NCBI RefSeq assembly: GCF_035194505.1
Contig: NZ_CP136573.1
Coordinates: 1,364,001 to 1,428,000 of the forward strand
DNA length: 64,000 nucleotides
Source: Erythrobacter sp.
GTDB taxonomy: Bacteria > Pseudomonadota > Alphaproteobacteria > Sphingomonadales > Sphingomonadaceae
Direction of reading: 5' to 3'
Shown here: positions 9,044 to 17,842 of the stretch, piece by piece
Layout: the number at the start of each line of letters is the position of its first letter
Numbering within the stretch: the first letter of the stretch is position 1
Translations under genes and position numbers: made by a program
The notes under the pieces: model-generated
Database searches by the model: none
Told to the model about the DNA's origin: nothing
What the model saw: the letters and a program-made list of their open reading frames with translations, nothing else

Positions 9044-9162
9044 GGCGCCCCCCTCCCCGTTCAGTCCGGTAAACTATCGCGGACTGGCGGGGGATGCAAC
9101 GGGGCCTGTTATTTTAATGGTTTAGGGCCGATTTACTGTCAGGCTGTGCGGGCGGGCCCGCT

Positions 9163-9600
9163 TTACCAGGTGCCGGTATTGGGCATGCTGGCCCAGGGCT
9201 CGGCCGGTTCGAGATAGCCTTCCTGCAGCAGTTCGATCGAAATGCCGTCGGGCGATTTGACGAAGGCCATGTGCCCATCGCGCGGGGGACGGTGGATGAT
9301 GTGGCCAGCCTCGGCCAGCGCCGCGCAGGTCTCGTAGATATTCTCGACCCGGTAGGCGAGGTGCCCGAAATTGCGTCCGCCATCATAGTCCTCGCCCGCG
9401 CTGCCATCGGCGGGCGGCCAGTTATAGGTAAGCTCGACCTCGGCAATGCCCTCCTGCCCCGGCGCGGCAAGGAAGATCAGGGTGAACCGCCCCGCCTCGA
9501 CATCGAAGCGCCGCACTTCCTCCAGCCCGATGAGCTTGAAGAAATCGACCGTCGCCTGCGGATCGGTGACGCGGATCATGGAGTGGAGGAATTTGGTCAT
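9163..9600 (-). CDS. gloA: Lactoylglutathione lyase (glyoxalase I), VOC family
   Basis: 145 residues, two beta-alpha-beta-beta-beta modules. The four expected metal ligands are visible: H6 (KFLHSMIRV), E56 (AEVELTYNW), H80 (FGHLAYRV) and E123 (ISIELLQ). It detoxifies methylglyoxal by isomerising its hemithioacetal with glutathione in the cytoplasm. The gene is alone; the composite repeat at 9602-9720 lies immediately upstream of its start. A related VOC enzyme with another substrate cannot be excluded, but the ligand set fits GloA well. Confidence 0.85.
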   Translation of the reverse strand: MTKFLHSMIRVTDPQATVDFFKLIGLEEVRRFDVEAGRFTLIFLAAPGQEGIAEVELTYNWPPADGSAGEDYDGGRNFGHLAYRVENIYETCAALAEAGHIIHRPPRDGHMAFVKSPDGISIELLQEGYLEPAEPWASMPNTGTW

Positions 9601-9601
9601 C

Positions 9602-9720
9602 TTTGTTTGCGCGCGCCTTCGCGCGCGATCTCCTCGCTCATTGCTCGCTTCGCTCGCATCGCTGCGGGCGGCCGTTCGGCCTTGCGGCCCTGCGGGCCGA
9701 TGGCTGCCTCAGCATACGTT
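9602..9720. repeat. Composite GC-rich intergenic repeat (family 3), copy 2
   Basis: Begins at a TTTGTTT border (9602-9608), runs through small palindromes (GCGCGCGCCTTCGCGCGCG) and contains the core CTGCGGGCGGCCGTTCGGCC at 9662, the same as at 2473 and 36794. It sits between divergent genes, abutting the gloA start, so the gloA 5' leader must read through it. Confidence 0.7.
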
Positions 9721-9798
9721 GCCCCCAATCTTATTCAAACTCGATTCATCGACACTGATGCACAACTCGTCGCACCAACTCTTACGGGGGACAATGCG

Positions 9799-10554
9799 AT
9801 GAGCGGCGATGATGTGCAACCGGTGAATGCGGCCAGCAGCTTTCTGGGCGAACATGCAACCCAGCGCTGGTTCGGCACGGCGGCGATTGTTTCGCTGGGG
9901 CTCGTCGCGGGCGGATATCTGCTCGGCAACGGCTTGCTGCGCGCCAAGGATGCCGAGCGCGCGGTGACGGTGCGCGGCTTGGCCGAGCGCGATGTCACCG
10001 CCGATCTTGCCACCTGGACGATTTCCTACTCGACCACCTCGACCGATCTCGGCGCAGCGCAAGCGAAAGTGCGCGCCGATACCGCGACGATCGAGACCTT
10101 CTTCAAGGAGCTGGGCTTCCCCGCCGATGCGCTCCAGCCGACCGGCGCGAACGTGTCGAGCAGCACCGACCAGAACGGCATCACCAGCTACACCGTGCGC
10201 CAGCGGCTGGCGCTGCGCACCCATGATATCGCCCGCGCGCAGAAGGCGGTCGCCCGGCAGTTCGATCTCGTCAGCCGCGGGGTGTTTCTGGAGGAGGGCT
10301 CGGGCATGGCCTACACCTTCACCAAACTGAACGACATCAAGCCCGAAATGGTGGCCGAGGCGACCAAGGACGCGCGCGCTGCGGCCCAGCAGTTCGCCAA
10401 GGATTCGGACTCGGGCGTCGGCAAGATCCGCGACGCGACCCAGGGCTATTTCGAAGTCGCCGCGCGCGACGGCGATACCGGCGGCTGGGGCATGGCCGAC
10501 AGCCCCTACAAGAAGGTGCGCGTGGTCACCACGGTCAGCTTCTCGCTCGACTGA
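9799..10554 (+). CDS. SIMPL-domain (DUF541) protein
   Basis: 251 residues from the ATG at 9799, which has a good Shine-Dalgarno run (ACGGGGGA) just upstream. One N-terminal membrane anchor (IVSLGLVAGGYLLGNGLL) is followed by a periplasmic SIMPL/DUF541 domain beginning ERAVTVRGLAERDVTADLATW. Family members bind or stabilise envelope components; the role here is unknown. It stands alone between the composite repeat and a phosphatase gene on the same strand. Longer upstream readings cross the repeat and antisense gloA and are rejected. Confidence 0.85.
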   Translation: MSGDDVQPVNAASSFLGEHATQRWFGTAAIVSLGLVAGGYLLGNGLLRAKDAERAVTVRGLAERDVTADLATWTISYSTTSTDLGAAQAKVRADTATIETFFKELGFPADALQPTGANVSSSTDQNGITSYTVRQRLALRTHDIARAQKAVARQFDLVSRGVFLEEGSGMAYTFTKLNDIKPEMVAEATKDARAAAQQFAKDSDSGVGKIRDATQGYFEVAARDGDTGGWGMADSPYKKVRVVTTVSFSLD

Positions 10555-10699
10555 TCGCAAGCGCGCCCGCCTTCGGGCGAGGATTTCGCACCGCTGGTCG
10601 CACGCCCGCGCTCCCGTGTTGCACTCTCGCCCGTCACCCTCTATGCGCCGTCCTCCCTCGGGAGAGGGGCGCTGCACCACCGGAAAACCGCCGTTCGTC

Positions 10700-11506
10700 A
10701 TGTTCCAGAAATTGCGCGACATGTTCCGTTCCAAGCCTGCACCGAAGCCGCCTTCGGTGCCCGAGGGCATGCGCTATTACGTGATCGGCGATATTCACGG
10801 ACGGCTCGACCTCTACGAGGCGATGATCGCTGCCATCGAGGCCGATGATAGCGCCGCGCCGCCGGCCGAAACGCGCATCGTGCTGCTCGGCGATCTGGTC
10901 GATCGCGGGCCGGACAGCGCCGGGGTGATCGCCCGCACCCGCCAGTGGCAGCAGACCCGGCGCGTGCGCGTGCTCGCAGGCAATCACGAGGAGATGTTCC
11001 TCTCCGCCTTCGAAAAGCCCGAGGCCCTGCGCCACTTCCTGAAGCATGGCGGGCGCGAGACGGTGCTGAGCTACGGCTTGTCGAAGAAGCAGTTTGCGAC
11101 GCTCGACCTCGACGAGATGTTCGCGCGCCTGCCCAAGCTGGTGCCTGCCGAAGACCGCGAATATCTCGCCGGGTTCGAGACCATGATCCGCGCGGGCGAC
11201 TATGTCTTCGTCCATGCCGGGATCGATCCGTCCCGCCCGCTCGGCGAACAGAAGCGCAGCGACCTCTTGTGGATCCGCGAGCGTTTCCTCAGCCACGAAG
11301 GCCCGCTCGAAAAGGTGGTGGTCCACGGCCACACGATCTTCGAGCGTGTCATGGATTGCGGCAACCGCATCGGCATTGATACTGGCGCTTTCCGTTCGGG
11401 TGTGCTTACAGCGCTCGTGCTCGAAGGCGACCAGCGGCGGATCATCCAGACCCGCTCCGTCGATGGTGGCCCGGTCGAGACTTTCCACGAGGAACAGGCG
11501 GCTTAG
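10700..11506 (+). CDS. Calcineurin-like Ser/Thr-type metallophosphoesterase
   Basis: 268 residues from the ATG at 10700. The complete PPP-family metal-site set is present: GDIHGR (about 30-35), GDLVDRGPDS (64-73), GNHE (94-97), then a His in VFVHAGIDPS and VVHGHTIFE near the C-terminus. It is a bacterial protein-phosphatase or Ap4A-hydrolase-like enzyme, cytoplasmic. It lies 54 bases before ugd in the same direction, so the two may share a transcript with UDP-glucuronate synthesis. The natural substrate cannot be told from sequence. Confidence 0.88.
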   Translation: MFQKLRDMFRSKPAPKPPSVPEGMRYYVIGDIHGRLDLYEAMIAAIEADDSAAPPAETRIVLLGDLVDRGPDSAGVIARTRQWQQTRRVRVLAGNHEEMFLSAFEKPEALRHFLKHGGRETVLSYGLSKKQFATLDLDEMFARLPKLVPAEDREYLAGFETMIRAGDYVFVHAGIDPSRPLGEQKRSDLLWIRERFLSHEGPLEKVVVHGHTIFERVMDCGNRIGIDTGAFRSGVLTALVLEGDQRRIIQTRSVDGGPVETFHEEQAA

Positions 11507-11560
11507 GGCCGGCTTTCGCGGGCAAGCCAATCTGGAACTTCCGGTCAGGGACAGCAGATC

Positions 11561-12871
11561 ATGAAGATTGCGATGGTGGGTTCGGGCTATGTCGGGCTCG
11601 TGTCGGGGGCCTGCTTTGCCGATTTCGGCCATGATGTGGTCTGCATCGACAAGGATCAGAGCAAGATCGACCGCCTGCACGCCGGGATCATGCCGATCTA
11701 CGAGCCGGGCCTTGATGCGCTGGTCGAAAGCAATGTGAAGGCCGGGCGCCTCAGCTTCACCACCTCGCTCGCCGAAGGGATCAAGGATGCCGCCGCGATC
11801 TTCATCGCTGTCGGCACCCCCAGCCGCCGCGGCGATGGCCATGCCGATCTCACCTTCGTCTACGAAGTCGCGCGCGAAGTGGGCGAGAGCCTGTCGGGTC
11901 CGGCGGTGATCGTCACAAAGTCGACCGTGCCCGTCGGCACCGGTGACGAGGTGGAGCGCATCATCCGCGAAACCGGCACCACCCAGACCTTCGCCGTCGT
12001 CTCCAACCCCGAATTCCTGCGCGAAGGCGCGGCGATCGGCGATTTCAAGCGGCCTGATCGCATCGTGATCGGCGCCGAGGACGAGTATGGCCGTGACGTC
12101 ATGCGCGAGGTCTATCGCCCGCTGTTCCTCAATGAATCGCCGATCCTGTTCACCAGCCGCCGCACCAGCGAGCTGATCAAATACGCCGCCAACGCCTTCC
12201 TCGCGACCAAGATCACCTTCATCAACGAGATGGCCGATCTGTGCGAGAAGGTCGGCGCGAATGTGCAGGACGTCAGCCGCGGGATCGGGATGGACAACCG
12301 CATCGGGTCGAAGTTCCTCCACGCAGGGCCGGGCTATGGCGGCAGCTGCTTCCCCAAGGATACGCTCGCGCTGCTGAAAACCGCCGAGGATTACGACAGC
12401 CCGACGCGGATCGTCGAGGCCGTGGTCAAGGTCAACGACAGCCGCAAGCGCGCGATGGGCCGCAAGGTCGTCGATGCACTGGGCGGGATGGAAGCGGCGC
12501 GCGGCAAAAAGGCGGCGCTGCTCGGCCTCGCCTTCAAGCCCAACACCGATGACATGCGCGACAGCCCCGCGATTGCCGTGGCCCAGACGCTGATGGACGC
12601 GGGCGTCGAAGTGGCGGCCTATGATCCCGAAGGCATGGAACAGGCCCGCCCGCTGCTGCCGGATGTGACCATGTGCGACAGCCCCTATGCCGCCATCGAG
12701 GGCGCGGACGTGGTGGTGATCGTCACCGAATGGGACGCCTTCCGCGCGCTCGATCTTCGCCGCGTCAAGGAACTCGCCAAGGCCCCGGTGATGGTGGACC
12801 TGCGCAATGTCTACAAGCCCGAAGACATGCGCGCTGCGGGCTTTGAATATGTGAGCGTGGGTAGGAGTTAA
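11561..12871 (+). CDS. ugd: UDP-glucose 6-dehydrogenase
   Basis: 436 residues. It oxidises UDP-glucose to UDP-glucuronate for surface polysaccharides. An N-terminal Rossmann motif (MKIAMVGSGYVGLVSGACFA) is followed by the central dimerisation domain, the catalytic cysteine C263 in GPGYGGSCFPKD, and a C-terminal UDP-binding domain (FKPNTDDMRDSPA). Length is standard. Its stop codon overlaps by three bases that of the convergent membrane-protein gene on the other strand (shared bases within 12868-12871). Confidence 0.95.
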   Translation: MKIAMVGSGYVGLVSGACFADFGHDVVCIDKDQSKIDRLHAGIMPIYEPGLDALVESNVKAGRLSFTTSLAEGIKDAAAIFIAVGTPSRRGDGHADLTFVYEVAREVGESLSGPAVIVTKSTVPVGTGDEVERIIRETGTTQTFAVVSNPEFLREGAAIGDFKRPDRIVIGAEDEYGRDVMREVYRPLFLNESPILFTSRRTSELIKYAANAFLATKITFINEMADLCEKVGANVQDVSRGIGMDNRIGSKFLHAGPGYGGSCFPKDTLALLKTAEDYDSPTRIVEAVVKVNDSRKRAMGRKVVDALGGMEAARGKKAALLGLAFKPNTDDMRDSPAIAVAQTLMDAGVEVAAYDPEGMEQARPLLPDVTMCDSPYAAIEGADVVVIVTEWDAFRALDLRRVKELAKAPVMVDLRNVYKPEDMRAAGFEYVSVGRS

Positions 12872-13656
12872 GCGCCGAACCAGTGGCGGCGGTTGTCCGC
12901 CCTCAACAACTGAGAGACGAGCGCCGTAAGCACGATCACTCCGCCCGCCAGCGCCGCCCAGCCAATCGGCGCAAATTGCTGCCCGCCGCGCGCGTAGATC
13001 GCCAGCAGCGCCCAGCAGAACACCAGCCCGTAAAGCGGAGCGCCGCGCACCCTGACGGTGGCGAATGCGGCAATGCTGGCTCCGATCATAACCATAACTG
13101 CCGCTACCTCGGGCGCAGAATTGCCGCCGCCGACGCCGTAAAACTTGAGGGTGGCCGAGATGTTGACGATGCTTGCCGCAGTCAGCCATGCGGCCAGCGC
13201 GCTGAAAATCGGCGCGACCAGCCAGCGCTCTCCCCGCGACAGCGCTGGTGTGGCCACCAGCACACACAGCACGATCAACAAGGCGCCGAGCGAAACGAGG
13301 ATGATCACTGCCGAAATCGCGGTAAGATTGGCGAACTGGGTATAGGTCGCCCACACGCCCTGCGCCGCGAGCGCGATGGCAGCAGGCCAGGCAATCCGCG
13401 CCACAAGCGGATTGTGGCGCTGGGCCGGAAGTGCCTGCCACAGCGCAAACACCGCCGAGAAAGTGAACAACGGTCCCCAGATCGCGAACGCCCAGCCAGC
13501 CGGGGTCACGAGCGTGCGCACACTATCAGACCGGCTGCCAATCGGCTCGCCCAGCCCGAGTTGAGGCAAGAAGGTCGCGCCGATCTGCACCACCACGGCC
13601 AAGATAACGGCAAGGCGCTGCAACAGCGGGCGGACGGCGGCGGGCATGTGATCCAT
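12868..13656 (-). CDS. Multi-spanning membrane protein, TspO/MBR-like
   Basis: 262 residues with about seven to eight hydrophobic segments. The motif TPAGWAFAIWGPLFTFSAVFALWQ and the distribution of Trp resemble tryptophan-rich TspO-like proteins, though the protein is longer than the five-helix TspO (about 160 residues). Start may be 13656 or the Met at 13647. It stands alone, convergent with ugd with overlapping stop codons. Function is not established; the family call is tentative. Confidence 0.6.
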   Translation of the reverse strand: MDHMPAAVRPLLQRLAVILAVVVQIGATFLPQLGLGEPIGSRSDSVRTLVTPAGWAFAIWGPLFTFSAVFALWQALPAQRHNPLVARIAWPAAIALAAQGVWATYTQFANLTAISAVIILVSLGALLIVLCVLVATPALSRGERWLVAPIFSALAAWLTAASIVNISATLKFYGVGGGNSAPEVAAVMVMIGASIAAFATVRVRGAPLYGLVFCWALLAIYARGGQQFAPIGWAALAGGVIVLTALVSQLLRADNRRHWFGA

Positions 13657-13721
13657 GCCTCGACCCCTGCGGCGTTTTCGCGGCTACGGCAAGGCTCGAC
13701 AGTGCAGACAGGGTCCGACCA

Positions 13722-13828
13722 GCCAACGGACCGGTCGCAAGGCCACGCGGCCGAGCCGCAGGCGATCAGGCCCGCAGGGCCTAAAGCTCGCCGAGGACGC
13801 TCGCTCGGAGGGGCGAGCGAAAAACAAA
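13722..13828. repeat. Composite intergenic repeat (family 3), diverged inverted copy
   Basis: GCCAACGGACCGGTCGCAAG at 13722, continuing through GGCCACGCGGCCGAGCCGCA to 13760, is a degenerate inverse of the core found at 2473 and 36794. The stretch ends at an AAACAAA border (13822-13828), six bases before the 3' end of rnpB. It fills the spacer between the TspO-like gene and rnpB. Confidence 0.55.
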
Positions 13829-13833
13829 CAACA

Positions 13834-14240
<407 letters not shown>

Positions 14241-14284
14241 GAGCGCGCATATAGGCGCGCCCGGCGGGTTTGGCAAAAGCGCTC

Positions 14285-14977
14285 TTAGTCCGTCCCGTCG
14301 GACAGCAGCAGCTTCCACACCAGCGCGCCAATCGCCGCGCCCGCCAGCGGGGCGACCCAGAACAGCCACAGCTGGCTCACCGCGGCCGTCTCGGCATAGA
14401 AGGCCACGCTGGTCGAACGCGCCGGATTGACCGAGGTGTTGGTCACCGGAATCGAAATGAGGTGGATGAGCGTGAGCGCGAGGCCGATCGCGATCGGGGC
14501 AAAGCCCGCCGGGGCCTTGGACGAGGTCGAGCCGAGGATCACGATCAGGAACATCGCGGTCAGCACCACTTCGATCACCAGCGCCGAGAGCATCGAATAG
14601 CCGCCCGGCGACAGCTCGCCATAGCCGTTCGAGGCAAAGCCGCCCGCGGCAAACTCCGGCGCGCCGCTGGCGATCACGAAGAGCACGCCCGCCGCGCAGA
14701 ACGAGCCGAGCACCTGCGCGGCCCAGTAAGGCACGAGGTCTGCCCAGCCGAAGCGCCCGCCGATCGCAAGGCCAAGGCTCACCGCCGGGTTGAAATGCCC
14801 GCCCGATATCCCGCCCACGGTGTAGGCCATGGTCAGCACGGTGAGGCCGAAAGCCATCGAAACGCCGACAAAGCCGATCCCCAGCTCAGGAAAGCCCGCC
14901 GCCAGCACCGCCGATCCGCAGCCCCCGAACACCAGCCAGAAGGTCCCGAAAAACTCGGCCGCAAGTTTCTTCGTCAT
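14285..14977 (-). CDS. aqpZ: Aquaporin Z-type water channel
   Basis: 230 residues from the ATG at 14977 (MTKKLAAEFF), six membrane helices. Both NPA boxes are present: GHFNPAVSLG (N63) and SVNPARSTS with the selectivity-filter Arg. A Met six codons upstream (14995) is an alternative start. The narrow-pore residues look like a water-specific AqpZ and not a glycerol facilitator. Single gene, 5' facing a spacer without visible features. Confidence 0.93.
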   Translation of the reverse strand: MTKKLAAEFFGTFWLVFGGCGSAVLAAGFPELGIGFVGVSMAFGLTVLTMAYTVGGISGGHFNPAVSLGLAIGGRFGWADLVPYWAAQVLGSFCAAGVLFVIASGAPEFAAGGFASNGYGELSPGGYSMLSALVIEVVLTAMFLIVILGSTSSKAPAGFAPIAIGLALTLIHLISIPVTNTSVNPARSTSVAFYAETAAVSQLWLFWVAPLAGAAIGALVWKLLLSDGTD

Positions 14978-15070
14978 CATGTCATAATCCCCCATGTGTT
15001 TTGCAGATGATTACCCGGATGTTCGCTGGAGATTGTCGCATTTTCGACAATTCCTTCATGCACCCCACGC

Positions 15071-15916
15071 TTAACGTTTGCGGCAGTCATAGGAGCGCGA
15101 AAAGCGCTGGCGGCCGATGAGCTCGCACTTCCCGATGGGGCGCACCGATCCGTCAGGATACTTCACCGCCAAGCGCTCGAAACCGGAGAGCGAGACATTG
15201 ATCGTCTGGTCGGTGCTGATGCCGGTGGGCGCACCGCCGAACAGGATGCGCAGGGGTTTCGAGCCGCCTGTAACCTTGACCGCAATCGAATTGCGCTCCT
15301 CGCAGCCGGTCAGCAGGCAGCCGGCTCGCTCGGCGAATGTGCGGGGCCTTACCAGCCCGCCGAGCATTCCGCCGAACACCCCGCCGATCACTGCGCCCAT
15401 CATCCCGTTATCCCCATTCTCCTGCAACTCGGGAACGCTGGCCTGATCGGCCACATAGTGGTTCGCATCGTCGATCCGGATCATGCCGCAGACCGGATGG
15501 ATCCCCGCGGAATCGAACAGCTCCGCCGCCTTGATCCATTGCGGCTGTTCGAGCGTGACGGCCTCGCCCTCCTTCTTGATGACGAACAGGTCGCGGAAGA
15601 CCGCGAACTTGCGCGTGCCGTCGGGCAGGATGACTTCGCTCTCCGCAAGGGCATGGCGGCCGCAATCGCTGCGGGCGGAAAAGCTGGCAAGGGTGACGGC
15701 CTTGAGCTCGCAGGACTTGCCTTCACCCTCGGCGCAGTCTGCCAGCCGCATGCTGATGATGTTCGCCTTGAGCAGTTGCTCCGCGCTCGGCGGCGCGGGG
15801 GTGGCAGCAACTGTGCTCGCGGGGGCGCGCTTTTTCTTGGCCGGGGCGGTTTGGGCCTCGGCGCCCGCACCCATGGCCAGCGCGAGCGCCGCCCCTATCC
15901 AGCCCAGAGTTCTCAT
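15071..15916 (-). CDS. Secreted protein of unknown function with a glycine-zipper-like segment
   Basis: 281 residues: a signal peptide (MRTLGWIGAALALAMGAGAEAQ), a basic linker (APAKKKRAP), and a domain with several cysteines (LADCAEGEGKSCEL, SDCGRHAL, HPVCGMI, AGCLLTGCEE, GKCELIGRQ, SYDC) suggesting disulfides. A short hydrophobic Gly-rich stretch (GMMGAVIGGVFGGMLGGLV) sits in the middle, like glycine-zipper lipoproteins. Its ATG overlaps the stop of the upstream membrane protein gene by four bases. I do not recognise the family. Confidence 0.7.
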   Translation of the reverse strand: MRTLGWIGAALALAMGAGAEAQTAPAKKKRAPASTVAATPAPPSAEQLLKANIISMRLADCAEGEGKSCELKAVTLASFSARSDCGRHALAESEVILPDGTRKFAVFRDLFVIKKEGEAVTLEQPQWIKAAELFDSAGIHPVCGMIRIDDANHYVADQASVPELQENGDNGMMGAVIGGVFGGMLGGLVRPRTFAERAGCLLTGCEERNSIAVKVTGGSKPLRILFGGAPTGISTDQTINVSLSGFERLAVKYPDGSVRPIGKCELIGRQRFSRSYDCRKR

Positions 15917-16434
15917 TCCCCCCTCCGTTCCGCTGCCGCCTCGGAGAAAATGACGAAGTTCACCAGCTCGGTAAAGATGCACATCAGCGTCAGCACAAGG
16001 AAGATCGCCTGCATTTCAATGAACTGGCTGATCTTTTGGAGATCGAACGGCTGGGTCGAAATGATGAACGCCAGGGCATACTCGCCGCGCAGGCCGGAAA
16101 AGATGCTCACGAAAGCGCAGACAAACGTGCCGAGGAAGAACACCGCGTGCCGGACCTTCGCGCTGCCGGCGACCTCCTGCCGAAAGATGAGCCAGGCCGC
16201 GACCATCATCCCGATCCCCATGCCGAGCATGTCGCGGATCAGGCCGGCAACAACATTCGGCGTTTCCGAGCGCATGGCCTCGGGCACGGCAACGCCTTCG
16301 ATCAGGCCCTGGGGCAGCAGCGCGCGCGACACCAGGGCGATGATGATGAGGGGCGACAGGAAAGCGGCCAGCAGCGCCAAAAGGCCAAGCATCGGCCGAT
16401 CCCTCAATGCTCTGACAGGTCCGGCGTCGGTCAT
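15913..16434 (-). CDS. Four-helix inner-membrane protein, unknown function
   Basis: 173 residues from the ATG at 16434, with about four hydrophobic segments (MLGLLALLAAFLSPLIIIAL; MGIGMMVAAWLIF; VFFLGTFVCAFVSIFSG; AIFLVLTLMCIFTELVNFVI). It starts five bases after the stop of the AmpD-like amidase and overlaps the following secreted-protein gene by four bases, so the three form one operon, possibly with envelope or wall-recycling roles. Longer upstream readings overlap the amidase and are rejected. Confidence 0.7.
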   Translation of the reverse strand: MTDAGPVRALRDRPMLGLLALLAAFLSPLIIIALVSRALLPQGLIEGVAVPEAMRSETPNVVAGLIRDMLGMGIGMMVAAWLIFRQEVAGSAKVRHAVFFLGTFVCAFVSIFSGLRGEYALAFIISTQPFDLQKISQFIEMQAIFLVLTLMCIFTELVNFVIFSEAAAERRGE

Positions 16435-16439
16435 CGAGA

Positions 16440-17168
16440 TTACCGCGTGCGGCCCTGATCGCGGTCGAGCAGCAATTGCCACAGGATCGCGGCGATCTCG
16501 CCGTCGGGGATGCCGGTGATGTGTTCGGGCCGCCAGCGCCGCTCGAAGGCCTCGACGGCCTTGGCCTGATCGGTGATGTCGTAGCCGAAGCGTTCCAATG
16601 CGAGGAAGAAGCTGCCCTCGTTGTGGAAGGGGTTTCCGGCCGCCAGACATTGCGGGCGCGGCAGGCACAGCTTGTATTCGGCCAGCCGCTCCCACGGGAA
16701 GAGCTCGCCCGGATCGACCTTGCGCATCGGCGCCACATCGGAATGGCCCACCACATTGGCGCGCGGAATGTCGTATTGCTTGACGATCCGCGCCAGCAGC
16801 GGGATCAGCGCGTCGATCTGGGGCTGGGCAAAGCCGCGATAGCCCCCGTTCTCGGGCGCATGGCCGGGGTGATCGAGCTCGATCCCGATGCTGGCCGAAT
16901 TCACATCGGGAATACCGCGCCAGTAGCTCGCGCCTGCGTGCCACGCGCGCCGGTCTTCGGGCACGAGGCGGATCACCTCGCCCGCTTCCGAAATGCAGTA
17001 ATGCGCGCTGACCGAGGCGGCGGGATCGCACATCCGCGCCAGCGCGGTCTCGATCGGCTTCATCTCGGTATAGTGGATCACCACCATTGAGATCGGCAGC
17101 GTGCGCTCCCCGTGGTTGGGCGAGAGCGCCTCGCGGTGAACCAGTTCGTCTCCCGTGCCCCCCGACAT
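16440..17168 (-). CDS. N-acetylmuramoyl-L-alanine amidase, AmpD/Amidase_2 family
   Basis: 242 residues. Cleaves the amide between MurNAc and L-Ala in wall fragments. The zinc ligands are visible as H32 (VVIHYTEM), H142 (VVGHSDVAPMRKVDPG) and D152, with E97 in SIGIELDHPG and K150 as likely catalytic helpers. There is no N-terminal signal peptide, which suggests a cytoplasmic recycling enzyme of the AmpD type. The C-terminal extension (about 165-242) resembles the peptidoglycan-binding-like tail of AmiD proteins. It starts 11 bases after the chpT stop. Confidence 0.88.
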   Translation of the reverse strand: MSGGTGDELVHREALSPNHGERTLPISMVVIHYTEMKPIETALARMCDPAASVSAHYCISEAGEVIRLVPEDRRAWHAGASYWRGIPDVNSASIGIELDHPGHAPENGGYRGFAQPQIDALIPLLARIVKQYDIPRANVVGHSDVAPMRKVDPGELFPWERLAEYKLCLPRPQCLAAGNPFHNEGSFFLALERFGYDITDQAKAVEAFERRWRPEHITGIPDGEIAAILWQLLLDRDQGRTR

Positions 17169-17179
17169 GAAAGACGCCT

Positions 17180-17833
17180 CTAGCCGATCATGCCGTCAGG
17201 CTCGGGCAGCACCGCGCCCAGCACCAGCACCCCGTCGGCGAGCTTGTACTGGAGGCCGCCCTCCATTTCCTCGGCGACGACCGCGATCATGTGGGCAGCA
17301 GCGGTGCGGCTGGTGATCTCGCCCTCCGCCAGATCGCCCTGAAGCGCGCGACCGATATTCTCGTCAAAGGCGATCCGGTCTCCGCGCGCACGCGCGACGA
17401 TCTCCACCGCCCCGTCGCGGCGTTCGGCCCCGATATCGAGCGTGCCGCCGCGCACCAGCGCGTCCAAGGCGATCTGCGCGAGGTTCAGCAGCACCTTCAC
17501 CGCCGGCTTGGGCAGGCTCGGATCGGCAATCGCCCAGTTGATTTCGATGCGCTTGTTATCGGCGGCCAGCGCCTCGATCACGGCCTTGGCCTCGTCGATC
17601 GGGATCGCCTCGCCGAACCCGCCTGCCGCGCCGAAAGCAAGGCGGAAGAACTTCAGCTTGTCGGTGCTGATGCGGGCCGAATGTTCGAGCAGCTCCATGC
17701 AGCGCGCGCGCATTTCCGGGTCCTGCTCGTCCGCCAGCAGTTCCAGCCCGTTGGCGAGCGCGCCGACCGGCGAGAGCATGTCATGGCACAGGCGCGAACA
17801 CAGCATCGCGGCGAGATCGGTTTGCGAGATCAT
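17180..17833 (-). CDS. chpT: Histidine phosphotransferase ChpT
   Basis: 217 residues. Relays phosphate from the hybrid kinase CckA to CtrA and CpdR in alphaproteobacterial cell-cycle control. The H-box is RLCHDMLSPVGA with the phospho-accepting H17, followed by a four-helix dimerisation region and a degenerate ATPase-like domain without nucleotide-binding boxes, as in ChpT. It lies 9 bases downstream of the GIY-YIG/JAMM frame and leads into the amidase. Strong lineage marker. Confidence 0.92.
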   Translation of the reverse strand: MISQTDLAAMLCSRLCHDMLSPVGALANGLELLADEQDPEMRARCMELLEHSARISTDKLKFFRLAFGAAGGFGEAIPIDEAKAVIEALAADNKRIEINWAIADPSLPKPAVKVLLNLAQIALDALVRGGTLDIGAERRDGAVEIVARARGDRIAFDENIGRALQGDLAEGEITSRTAAAHMIAVVAEEMEGGLQYKLADGVLVLGAVLPEPDGMIG

Positions 17834-17842
17834 GTGCCTTTC

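Noticed and set aside
9271..9798. Extended N-terminus of the SIMPL protein reaching back over gloA
   Set aside because: The upstream part is antisense to gloA and runs through the composite repeat; the ATG at 9799 has a good ribosome site and is followed directly by the membrane anchor.
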